5,430 bases of DNA from Chryseobacterium gleum (GTDB lineage: Bacteria > Bacteroidota > Bacteroidia > Flavobacteriales_D > Crocinitomicaceae), in the NCBI GenBank assembly GCA_945877045.1, contig CAMCQW010000144.1, positions 1 to 5,430 on the forward strand. Direction: 5' to 3'. The notes under the pieces are model-generated. The model was not told where the DNA came from. It saw nothing but the letters and a program-made list of their open reading frames with translations, and did no database searches. This document shows positions 1-5,430 of this stretch, in pieces. The translations under genes and the position numbers were made by a program. Numbering within the stretch: the first letter of the stretch is position 1; each line of letters starts with the position of its first letter.

Positions 1-159
1 AACTTTATCGCCCGTATATTTTGTCATTAAAGGAGCTTCAGCCGCTTCTTCAAAAATCTTTATATCAATACCAAATTGCAAGCGATACCAAGCCCAGATT
101 TGATTAACATTGGGAACACCTATACCCAATTGTTGTATACCACAGATAATTTTTTCCAT
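1..159 (-). CDS. VOC family (glyoxalase/bleomycin-resistance fold) protein, N-terminal fragment
   Basis: This is the first 53 codons of a leftward gene whose 3' part lies outside the window. It starts at an ATG at 159-157 and stays open to the edge. The peptide begins MEKIICGIQQLGIGVPNVNQ and continues with an aromatic IWAWYRLQFGID stretch. This is the usual first beta-alpha unit of vicinal-oxygen-chelate proteins: a strand ending in 'IGVPNV', then a helix leading into 'WYRxxFGxD'. The family includes glyoxalase I, extradiol dioxygenases and antibiotic-binding proteins. Many bacterial members have no known substrate, and the fragment is too short to choose among them or to check all metal ligands. 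The start follows the stop of the patatin gene by 30 bases on the same strand. A separate -7-like box at 172-179 suggests it can be transcribed independently. The fold call is fairly secure; no specific function is claimed. Confidence 0.8.
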   Translation of the reverse strand, partial: MEKIICGIQQLGIGVPNVNQIWAWYRLQFGIDIKIFEEAAEAPLMTKYTGDKV

Positions 160-171
160 ATTAAATTTGTG

Positions 172-179
172 CAAATATA
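172..179 (-). promoter_or_regulatory. Candidate Bacteroidota -7 promoter box for the VOC gene
   Basis: Read leftward, the octamer is TATATTTG, an exact match to the Bacteroidota consensus TAnnTTTG. It ends 12 bases before the ATG of the VOC gene. If transcription starts a few bases past the box, the leader would be very short. I see no clear -33 TTG at the usual spacing; that region would lie in the 3' end of the patatin gene. A facing copy (TAAATTTG) occupies 162-169 on the opposite strand, 2 bp away. Confidence 0.45.
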
Positions 180-189
180 AAAAATTCAA

Positions 190-2478
190 TTAGCGAACAG
201 CCCTCTCATTAAACAAAACATACCCGTAACTGAACTGAAAAGCAAAAGGCTTCGTTTGTTGAGGAAAATAGTTAATAGTTGCCCGAATTGGACCAATAAT
301 AGAATGATAAATTAAGGAAGAAGAAGCTAAATAAGATGTCCCCAGAAAAGGTTTTGAATATTCTATAGTGCCATCAATATTTTTCTGAAGAATAATAAAA
401 GGTTGGTAATAATACGCATCTATTCGTAGTTCTAAATTTTTCTTAAGCAAAGCGACAAAATTTATTCCTGCGCCAACGTGCTGCGGAGATCGGTATTCAG
501 GTAAAAAATAAGTGTCCATATCAGGAATAATCGAAAATGAAGGCATGGAGAGCAAACTTGCCGTGTAATTTGCAAAAAGAGACTGGCTGTTAAACATCCC
601 CTTTAAATGGAGCCCTATATGCATGCGTGATTTAGGCAAGAAATAATGTTGAAATTCTGCATTTAAATTTATCCAATTGTGTTCTTGAACCACCGTACTA
701 TCAAATAAGGCAGTAGAACCCGGCGAAGTCCGTTCGGTTGAAGCAACGTATCGTACTTTGAGACTAGAAAAAGTGCCTGTTGAAGCAAATTGCTTTCTAT
801 TAAGCGTATTATGTAATACTTCGTAACTAATAGTTGAACCAATTAAGGCCGTTACATCAGCCGTATCTTTATTGGTAAACTGCGGTGTTTGATAATATTC
901 ATCCGTCAATTTAAATCTTCTGAAATCGAATGTGCCTTTTGAATTATTTAATATGGGGTGCTTAAATTTGGCGCCATAATATATTTCATTTTGCACTAGA
1001 AATGAAGGTTGGACATCTTCAAAAAATGTAGCAAAACTGCGGAAATAATCCCATCTATTCAATACAAAATACGTAGCAATAGACATTGGAAAGACAGTGG
1101 GGAAATCAATGGTAGCGAGTATTTTCCCTGAACCGTAAAACTTTCCAAAATAAGAAGAGGCATTAATAGTACTTGCTAGACGACCTAATCTACGGTACGT
1201 AAAACCCAAAAAACCAGTATTCACAGACCTAGAAGAGAGATGTCCACCAACATCTATTTTAAAATCTTTCGCTTTACGAATCAATAAATTTAAATGGAAA
1301 GTTGAATCCTTATTTAATTTTAATGTTGGATAAATAAATTCAATTTGTGGCTTAGAATACAATCGAAAATACCGATCCTGAAGTTGCTCAGCACTCAAAA
1401 CTTGATTGTTTTTGGACCGTAAAATTGCTTTCGTTGCGAATGATGAGTTTTTATCCCCAACACTTTCAACGGCTATTGAGCTAACCATTAAAGGTAGTTT
1501 TTTTCGCTTAAAAACCGCCCTTTTAAGTGCTAATTCACTTGGTGAAATTCTGTTTATTATCCCAATCGCTAATGAGTCTAATTGCAAAATAGTTGCCTTA
1601 TAGCCATCCTCAATTGCTTGCTTTACCTCATCAAATTGAAAGGTTCCTACTTTTGAATCTGTTCTAATTATTATTCCTTCGGAACAAGGTAATTGATAAT
1701 CCGTAGGTGTTTGCATCATGTTTTGTAACAAGCCAATGAAATCTTGTTCGCTAGGTTGAGTAAGATTTGAAGAGCAATTACTTCCGATAATATAATCAGG
1801 ATTGAAATCAGCATACATAACATTAACTGGAAAATTGTTATAAAGACCGCCATCAAAATAAATAATTCCATTCACCTTAATTGGATTCAGGTAAAAAGGG
1901 AAAGTCATAGAAGCTCGAACAGCTTGATTGAGACATCCATCCTTAAAGACCGTGCTCTTTTTATTTACAACATCGGAAGCGACACATCGAAAAGGGACAA
2001 ACAAGGAATCAAAATCGGCGTGATGACTTGCGCTTATGACATTAAATATTTTAGCCATTTCAAAATCTAAAAAAGAAGGGGTTACCAAATTCAAGGGGAT
2101 AGAATTTCTTAGAATACTATCCTTATGAAAACTAAAATCAACAAAGCCGGCATGACTTTCTTCTTCGTTAAAAAGGTAACGCTTTCCTACATCCAACTTA
2201 CCATTGGCCATTAATTGAAATTCATCTCCTAAAACATATGCTTCAATTTCAGCTGGAGAATAGCCACAGGCATATAAAGCACCCACCAATGCTCCCGCTG
2301 AAGTACCTGTAATATAATCAATTGGAACACCTCGTTCTTCCAATGCCTTAAGTACACCAATATGCGTTAATCCCGTTGCGCCACCTCCGCTCAATACCAC
2401 ACCCACACTTTTTTGGGCTGTACAGAAAAGCCCTGTAAAGAAAAATTGTGCGAACAATAAACCTAAGAATGCTTTCAA
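190..2478 (-). CDS. Patatin-like phospholipase fused to POTRA-like region and Omp85-type outer-membrane barrel (type Vd/PlpD-like)
   Basis: This is a 762-residue predicted outer-membrane protein with a lipolytic passenger. Residues 1-21 form a signal peptide: one Lys, a hydrophobic core, and likely cleavage after CTA at 21/22. Residues 24 to about 300 are a patatin domain. It has the glycine-rich oxyanion loop SGGGATGLTHIG (30-41), the nucleophile elbow GTSAG with Ser60, the helix VRASMTFPFYLNPI, and the catalytic Asp209 in DGG, so the Ser-Asp dyad is intact. Residues about 331-402 look POTRA-like. Residues about 407-762 are alternating amphipathic strands of a BamA-like barrel ending FQFSYGYVLF plus a six-residue tail. 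By family, patatin domains hydrolyse phospholipid acyl esters; PlpD and FplA are the known fusions. The oxyanion loop has Thr35 where Arg or Lys is usual. The start is TTG: an in-frame TAA lies eight codons upstream and no ATG precedes the catalytic motifs. A GTG at Val25 is possible but would remove the signal peptide. Whether the passenger is released is unknown. Confidence 0.9.
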   Translation of the reverse strand: MKAFLGLLFAQFFFTGLFCTAQKSVGVVLSGGGATGLTHIGVLKALEERGVPIDYITGTSAGALVGALYACGYSPAEIEAYVLGDEFQLMANGKLDVGKRYLFNEEESHAGFVDFSFHKDSILRNSIPLNLVTPSFLDFEMAKIFNVISASHHADFDSLFVPFRCVASDVVNKKSTVFKDGCLNQAVRASMTFPFYLNPIKVNGIIYFDGGLYNNFPVNVMYADFNPDYIIGSNCSSNLTQPSEQDFIGLLQNMMQTPTDYQLPCSEGIIIRTDSKVGTFQFDEVKQAIEDGYKATILQLDSLAIGIINRISPSELALKRAVFKRKKLPLMVSSIAVESVGDKNSSFATKAILRSKNNQVLSAEQLQDRYFRLYSKPQIEFIYPTLKLNKDSTFHLNLLIRKAKDFKIDVGGHLSSRSVNTGFLGFTYRRLGRLASTINASSYFGKFYGSGKILATIDFPTVFPMSIATYFVLNRWDYFRSFATFFEDVQPSFLVQNEIYYGAKFKHPILNNSKGTFDFRRFKLTDEYYQTPQFTNKDTADVTALIGSTISYEVLHNTLNRKQFASTGTFSSLKVRYVASTERTSPGSTALFDSTVVQEHNWINLNAEFQHYFLPKSRMHIGLHLKGMFNSQSLFANYTASLLSMPSFSIIPDMDTYFLPEYRSPQHVGAGINFVALLKKNLELRIDAYYYQPFIILQKNIDGTIEYSKPFLGTSYLASSSLIYHSIIGPIRATINYFPQQTKPFAFQFSYGYVLFNERAVR

Positions 2479-2484
2479 TTGTGT

Positions 2485-2492
2485 TACTTTTG
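2485..2492 (+). promoter_or_regulatory. Candidate -7 promoter box for the THUMP methyltransferase gene
   Basis: The octamer TACTTTTG matches the Bacteroidota -7 consensus TAnnTTTG and ends 28 bases before the ATG at 2521. This would give a leader of roughly 20-25 bases. The -33 region would lie inside the start of the patatin gene, and no clear TTG is seen at 17-19 bp spacing. The box shares the palindrome TTTGTACAAA (2489-2498) with the facing box for the patatin gene. Confidence 0.45.
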
Positions 2493-2494
2493 TA

Positions 2495-2502
2495 CAAATT
2501 TA
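2495..2502 (-). promoter_or_regulatory. Candidate -7 promoter box for the patatin-barrel gene
   Basis: Read leftward, the octamer is TAAATTTG, an exact match to TAnnTTTG. It ends 16 bases before the TTG start codon, so the leader would be only about 10-13 bases. Its expected -33 region overlaps the first codons of the methyltransferase and has no good TTG. The box supports a translation start near 2478 rather than further upstream. It is separated from the rightward box by 2 bp. Confidence 0.45.
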
Positions 2503-2520
2503 GGCGCTTAATTCGTAAAA

Positions 2521-3717
2521 ATGACCACTCTCGATAATTTAACAAAAGATTCAATTAGCATCACCTTAAAATGTTTCTTCGGTTTCGAAGAAACTTTAGC
2601 AGAGGAATTAAAAGAATTAGGCTACACGGACATCGTTTTATTAAATCGTGCAGTACAAATTAAAGGCACTTGGTACGATGTGTATTTTTTAAACCTTCAT
2701 ATACGTTGTGCTATTTCGATATTAGTTGAAATCGCACAATTCCGAATTCACGATGAACAAGATGTTTACAAAAAATCCACACAAATAGATTGGACGACCT
2801 TTTTTCGCAGCAATCAAACTTTTGCCATCAAAGGCGCAGTAAACTCCGGTTTATTTAAAAACAGCCATTTCCCTTTTTTACTAGTAAAGGATGCCATTGT
2901 CGATTGTTTTCGGGACAAAAACTTGGAACGACCTAACATCGAATTAAAGACACCTAACATATTAATTGATTTATACATTCGTGAAAACATGGTGACATTA
3001 TCCATCAACACGAGTGGCGCACCACTATTTCATAGAGGTTATCGCACAGAGACCGGTTCAGCGCCTTTAAATGAAGTGGTTGCGGCCTGTTTGATTAGAC
3101 TTTCTGGGTGGGATAGAAAAACTACATTTTTAGATCCTTTTTGCGGTTCAGGAACAATTTTAATTGAAGCCGCTCTATTGGCAGCAGGAATTCCCTCTTC
3201 CATTGAAAGGCAGCATTATGCTTTTAAGAATCTTAAAAATTTCGATCAGACTACTTGGGATAAAATTTACGATAAGGCACCTAAAAATTCCAGGGAACTA
3301 CCTTGCCGAATATTCGGGTCTGACATCGCTGATGAAATGGTATTAAAAACCAGGGCTAATTTACGCTCCATGAGTTTCGGTAAAACAATTTCCATTTCCG
3401 TTTTAGATTTTAGTGAGATTCAAAAACAAGATGAACCTGTATTTATTCTTACCAACCCACCTTACGGGCAACGCTTAGAGGCTGATGTACTTGATTTATA
3501 TTCAGGAATAGGAGATTGGCTAAAAAACACCATGAATCCATCTACAACTTGGATTATCACATCGAATGAAGATGGACCAAAATCTATAGGTCTTCGTCCC
3601 GGGAAGAAATACAACATTTACAACGGAGATATCCCTTGTACATTCAGATCCTACGAAACATTTTCTGGAAGCCTTAAAGAATTTAAAAGCAAAGGAAATA
3701 ATACTACTGAGAAGTAA
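2521..3717 (+). CDS. THUMP-domain class I SAM-dependent RNA methyltransferase (RlmL-type)
   Basis: This 398-residue cytosolic enzyme is predicted to methylate guanine N2 in RNA, most likely 23S rRNA. The N-terminal ferredoxin-like segment (about 14-50) contains CFFGFEETLAEEL. It is followed by a THUMP RNA-binding domain (about 50-163) and the linker HRGYR (171-175). The catalytic Rossmann-fold domain follows, with the SAM-binding motif DPFCGSGT (205-212), an acidic loop GSDIA (266-270) and the catalytic motif NPPYG (312-316). E. coli RlmKL is about 700 residues and fuses RlmL (m2G2445) with RlmK (m7G2069). This protein matches only the RlmL half, as does B. subtilis YpsC, so it should make only the N2-guanine mark. 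The RlmL site assignment is inferred from the family. The ATG start is preceded by an A-rich TAAAA and no Shine-Dalgarno sequence, as is usual in this phylum. The gene is divergent from the patatin-barrel gene and convergent with citrate synthase, so it is probably monocistronic. Confidence 0.92.
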   Translation: MTTLDNLTKDSISITLKCFFGFEETLAEELKELGYTDIVLLNRAVQIKGTWYDVYFLNLHIRCAISILVEIAQFRIHDEQDVYKKSTQIDWTTFFRSNQTFAIKGAVNSGLFKNSHFPFLLVKDAIVDCFRDKNLERPNIELKTPNILIDLYIRENMVTLSINTSGAPLFHRGYRTETGSAPLNEVVAACLIRLSGWDRKTTFLDPFCGSGTILIEAALLAAGIPSSIERQHYAFKNLKNFDQTTWDKIYDKAPKNSRELPCRIFGSDIADEMVLKTRANLRSMSFGKTISISVLDFSEIQKQDEPVFILTNPPYGQRLEADVLDLYSGIGDWLKNTMNPSTTWIITSNEDGPKSIGLRPGKKYNIYNGDIPCTFRSYETFSGSLKEFKSKGNNTTEK

Positions 3718-3724
3718 AAATTAG

Positions 3725-3757
3725 TAAACTAAACGAAAAGTTTAACGATTATCGTTT
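3725..3757. terminator. Possible bidirectional terminator between convergent genes
   Basis: The gap between the two convergent stop codons contains overlapping short inverted repeats. TAAACT (3725-3730) pairs with AGTTTA (3739-3744) across an 8-base loop. AACGA (3744-3748) pairs with TCGTT (3752-3756) across a 3-base loop. AAACGA (3731-3736) can also pair with TCGTTT (3752-3757). Rightward, the second hairpin runs into TTTT. Leftward, the first is followed by CTAATTTTT. The stems are only 5-6 bp and AT-rich, so termination is plausible but weakly supported. The repeats overlap the last codons of citrate synthase. Confidence 0.35.
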
Positions 3758-5035
3758 TGAAATATCAACGTAATCGCGGGATGTTTGTCCAATATAAATC
3801 TGTCTTGGTCGTCCAATAGGCTCTTTATTTTCAGTCATTTCTTTCCACTGAGCAACCCAACCAGGAAGTCGACCTAAAGCAAACATTACCGTAAACATTT
3901 CAGTTGGAATCCCAAGTGCTTTATAAATAATCCCTGAATAAAAATCGACATTAGGGTATAAATTTCGCGCTTTGAAATACTCATCTTCTAGCGCAACCTT
4001 CTCTAATTTCTTTGCAATAGCTAACAAAGGATCGTTGATGTTTAATTTTTCCAATACATCATCACATGCTTTCTTAATGATATTAGCACGTGGATCAAAG
4101 TTTTTGTAAACACGATGCCCAAAGCCCATTAATCGGAAGGGATCTTCTTTATCTTTCGCTTTTGCGACCCACTTATCTACATTTCCTCCATCATTATTAA
4201 TTTGTTCAAGCATTTCGATAACTTCTTGATTTGCACCGCCATGCAATGGTCCCCAAAGCGCTGAAATCCCTGCGGAAACGGCTGAATACAAATTGGCTTG
4301 AGAAGAACCTACTAAACGAACAGTTGAGGTCGAACAATTTTGCTCGTGATCACCATGTAAAATCAACAAGGTATTCAATGCTTCCACAACTACAGGATGA
4401 ACATGATAATCTTCCGTTGGCATTGAAAACATCATGTAAAGGAAGTTCTTACAATATCCATATTCGTTTCTAGGATACATGAACGGGTGGCTCAATGAAT
4501 TTTTATACGCCCATGCTGCCAAAGTTGGTAACTTAGCGATAATGCGATGAATAGTTAAATTTTTTGCTTCCTTGCTTCTATTTGGATCTAGCGATTCAGG
4601 ATAAAAGGTAGAAAGCGAAGATATCATAGACGACAAGACGCCCATCGGATGAGCTTTTGCTGGATACGCTTCAAAGAATTGCTTCATGTCTTCGCTCACC
4701 AAGGTATGTTTCTTTATACTCTTTTCAAAATCTTCTAATTCACTTTGGGTAGGTAATTCACCATAAATAAGCAGGTAAGAAACTTCCACAAAACTTGCTT
4801 TGGATGCTAATTGCTCAATAGCATAACCGCGATACCTTAAAATACCCTCTTCACCATCTAAAAAGGTAATCGCACTTTTGGTGGCTCCGGTATTTTTATA
4901 TCCAGAATCTAGGGTAACATACCCCGACAAATCCCTTAGTTTTGAAATATCGATCGCTTTTTCATTTTCCGAACCAATAATAACAGGCAGCTCGTATATT
5001 TTACCATCCAATTCTAATCTAGCAACTTCACTCAT
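3749..5035 (-). CDS. gltA: Citrate synthase
   Basis: This 428-residue enzyme condenses acetyl-CoA with oxaloacetate to form citrate, the entry step of the TCA cycle, in the cytosol. Its length and N-terminal segment resemble the long, E. coli GltA-like (type II) form (427 residues), with TLDSGYKNTG and ITFLDGEEGILRYRG. The active site is complete: oxaloacetate-binding His230 in HGDHEQNCSTSTVR, His265 in GPLHGGANQ, His307 in GFGHRVYKNFDPRA, Asp364 in PNVDFYSG, and arginines at R389 and in GRPRQIY (408-413). E. coli GltA has a reactive Cys linked to NADH inhibition in the segment MMFSTPCEPY. The matching segment here is MMFSMPTEDY, with Thr207 in place of that Cys, so NADH control may differ. 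That comparison uses a recalled sequence. The start is ATG at 5035-5033 with no Shine-Dalgarno sequence, but with an A9 tract 12 bases upstream in the leader. The gene follows the S9 peptidase gene on the same strand after 145 bases, so it probably has its own promoter. Confidence 0.97.
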   Translation of the reverse strand: MSEVARLELDGKIYELPVIIGSENEKAIDISKLRDLSGYVTLDSGYKNTGATKSAITFLDGEEGILRYRGYAIEQLASKASFVEVSYLLIYGELPTQSELEDFEKSIKKHTLVSEDMKQFFEAYPAKAHPMGVLSSMISSLSTFYPESLDPNRSKEAKNLTIHRIIAKLPTLAAWAYKNSLSHPFMYPRNEYGYCKNFLYMMFSMPTEDYHVHPVVVEALNTLLILHGDHEQNCSTSTVRLVGSSQANLYSAVSAGISALWGPLHGGANQEVIEMLEQINNDGGNVDKWVAKAKDKEDPFRLMGFGHRVYKNFDPRANIIKKACDDVLEKLNINDPLLAIAKKLEKVALEDEYFKARNLYPNVDFYSGIIYKALGIPTEMFTVMFALGRLPGWVAQWKEMTENKEPIGRPRQIYIGQTSRDYVDISKR

Positions 5036-5073
5036 CTTTGAAAATTATTTTTTTTTATTGTCTAAAATTACAA

Positions 5074-5085
5074 AACAAATTTGTT
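5074..5085. promoter_or_regulatory. 12-bp perfect palindrome upstream of gltA (possible operator or promoter element)
   Basis: AACAAATTTGTT is a perfect inverted repeat without a spacer, centred about 45 bases upstream of the citrate synthase ATG. Its core CAAATTTG matches the -7 consensus TAnnTTTG on both strands except for the first base. It could be a -7 element, an operator for a dimeric regulator, or chance in AT-rich sequence. No good -33 TTG sits at 17-19 bp. The rest of the 5036-5180 gap is AT-rich, with no small reading frame I would defend. Confidence 0.3.
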
Positions 5086-5180
5086 CTAATATATCAAGAA
5101 AGTGAAATAAATTTTATGATTGAATCAGAATGCTATTATTTTATAATCAATCTAACAAAAGAACATAAATAACGGAGCAA

Positions 5181-5430
5181 TTAAAGGTTCTTCTCGATAA
5201 AATTCAACATCATGGTAAACAAATGATTACGTGTATTTCCGCCGTAAATACCATGATTTCGGTTAGGATAAATAAATAAATCAAATTGCTTATCAGCTTT
5301 TACCATGGCATTAACCAATTCCATCGAATTTTGATAATGCACATTATCATCTGCCGATCCATGTATAAGTAAAAACTTACCCTTCATTAATTTTACAAAA
5401 TTAACGGGAGAATTAGCATCATAGCCATCA
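5181..5430 (-). CDS. S9 family prolyl oligopeptidase (dipeptidyl peptidase IV-like), C-terminal fragment
   Basis: These are the last 82 codons plus TAA of a leftward gene that enters from beyond the right edge; the frame is open to the window end. The fragment begins DGYDANSPVNFVKLMKGKFL. It contains LLIHGSADDNVHYQNS, whose first Asp (fragment residue 27) should be the catalytic acid, and YPNRNHGIYGG, whose His59 should be the catalytic base. Both match the C-terminal alpha/beta-hydrolase domain of dipeptidyl peptidase IV-type S9 enzymes. The nucleophile Ser, the beta-propeller and any signal peptide lie outside the window. In Bacteroidota such enzymes are usually exported and cleave N-terminal dipeptides, often X-Pro, from peptides; the exact specificity cannot be read here. 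An internal ATG at 5387 is a normal Met codon, not the gene start. Full-length relatives are about 700 residues. Confidence 0.93.
   Translation of the reverse strand, partial: DGYDANSPVNFVKLMKGKFLLIHGSADDNVHYQNSMELVNAMVKADKQFDLFIYPNRNHGIYGGNTRNHLFTMMLNFIEKNL

Noticed and set aside
1406..1603. Rightward 65-codon reading frame
   Set aside because: It is antisense to the patatin-barrel coding sequence, has no recognisable domain and no promoter-like box in front; it is an overlap shadow.
2348..2554. Leftward 68-codon frame spanning the patatin start and the methyltransferase start
   Set aside because: It runs through the divergent promoter in another frame, has a low-complexity basic composition and no family resemblance. 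The two overlapping genes are clearly real.
2814..3346. Short frames inside the methyltransferase gene (2814-3011 leftward, 3164-3346 rightward)
   Set aside because: Both lie wholly within a well-supported enzyme and show no independent features.
4231..4473. Rightward 80-codon frame inside gltA
   Set aside because: It is antisense to highly conserved citrate synthase codons; its openness is explained by the opposite-strand codon pattern.
4878..5105. Rightward 75-codon frame across the gltA start
   Set aside because: It is mostly antisense to the gltA N-terminus and ends in the AT-rich gap; no domain is recognisable.
5118..5152. GATTGA/TCAATC inverted repeat as a terminator for the S9 peptidase gene
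   Set aside because: The stem is only 6 bp, with a loop of over 20 bases and no clean T-run, too weak to call.
1..5430. Defence system, mobile element, CRISPR array, tRNA or biosynthetic cluster
   Set aside because: No repeat array, transposase, integrase, tRNA-like fold or clustered accessory genes are visible. The gene set is typical core chromosome.

Overview
The window reads as ordinary chromosomal sequence from a member of the Bacteroidota, probably a Flavobacteriales-type bacterium. The evidence is the low GC content (estimated by eye in the mid to upper 30s percent), start codons without Shine-Dalgarno sequences, octamers matching the Bacteroidota promoter -7 consensus TAnnTTTG just upstream of starts, and the gene families themselves. 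There are five protein-coding genes, two of them cut by the window edges. I see no RNA gene, CRISPR array, insertion sequence or phage gene, and no gene-free stretch longer than about 150 bases.

Left part (1-2520). The first 53 codons of a VOC (glyoxalase-fold) protein run leftward off the window. Just upstream on the same strand lies a 762-residue patatin-like phospholipase fused to a POTRA-like region and an Omp85/BamA-type outer-membrane beta-barrel. This resembles the type Vd (PlpD-like) architecture. The gene appears to start at a TTG codon.

Middle (2479-3717). A 42-base divergent intergenic region separates the patatin gene from a rightward THUMP-domain RNA methyltransferase related to the RlmL half of E. 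coli RlmKL. Two facing -7-like boxes lie 2 bp apart around the perfect palindrome TTTGTACAAA, which suggests a compact divergent promoter. The same arrangement recurs upstream of the VOC gene.

Right part (3718-5430). The methyltransferase converges on a leftward citrate synthase gene (gltA), with a small hairpin cluster between them that may terminate transcription from both sides. Upstream of gltA is a 145-base AT-rich gap with a 12-bp perfect palindrome. Beyond it is the C-terminal end of a DPP-IV-like S9 peptidase, also leftward and cut by the window edge.

The genes do not form one pathway. They combine envelope lipid hydrolysis, rRNA modification, the TCA cycle and peptide degradation, as expected for core-genome neighbours. 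I found no convincing undescribed multi-gene system. The points most worth following are the repeated facing-promoter geometry, the TTG start and variant oxyanion loop of the patatin-barrel protein, and a residue in citrate synthase that bears on NADH regulation.
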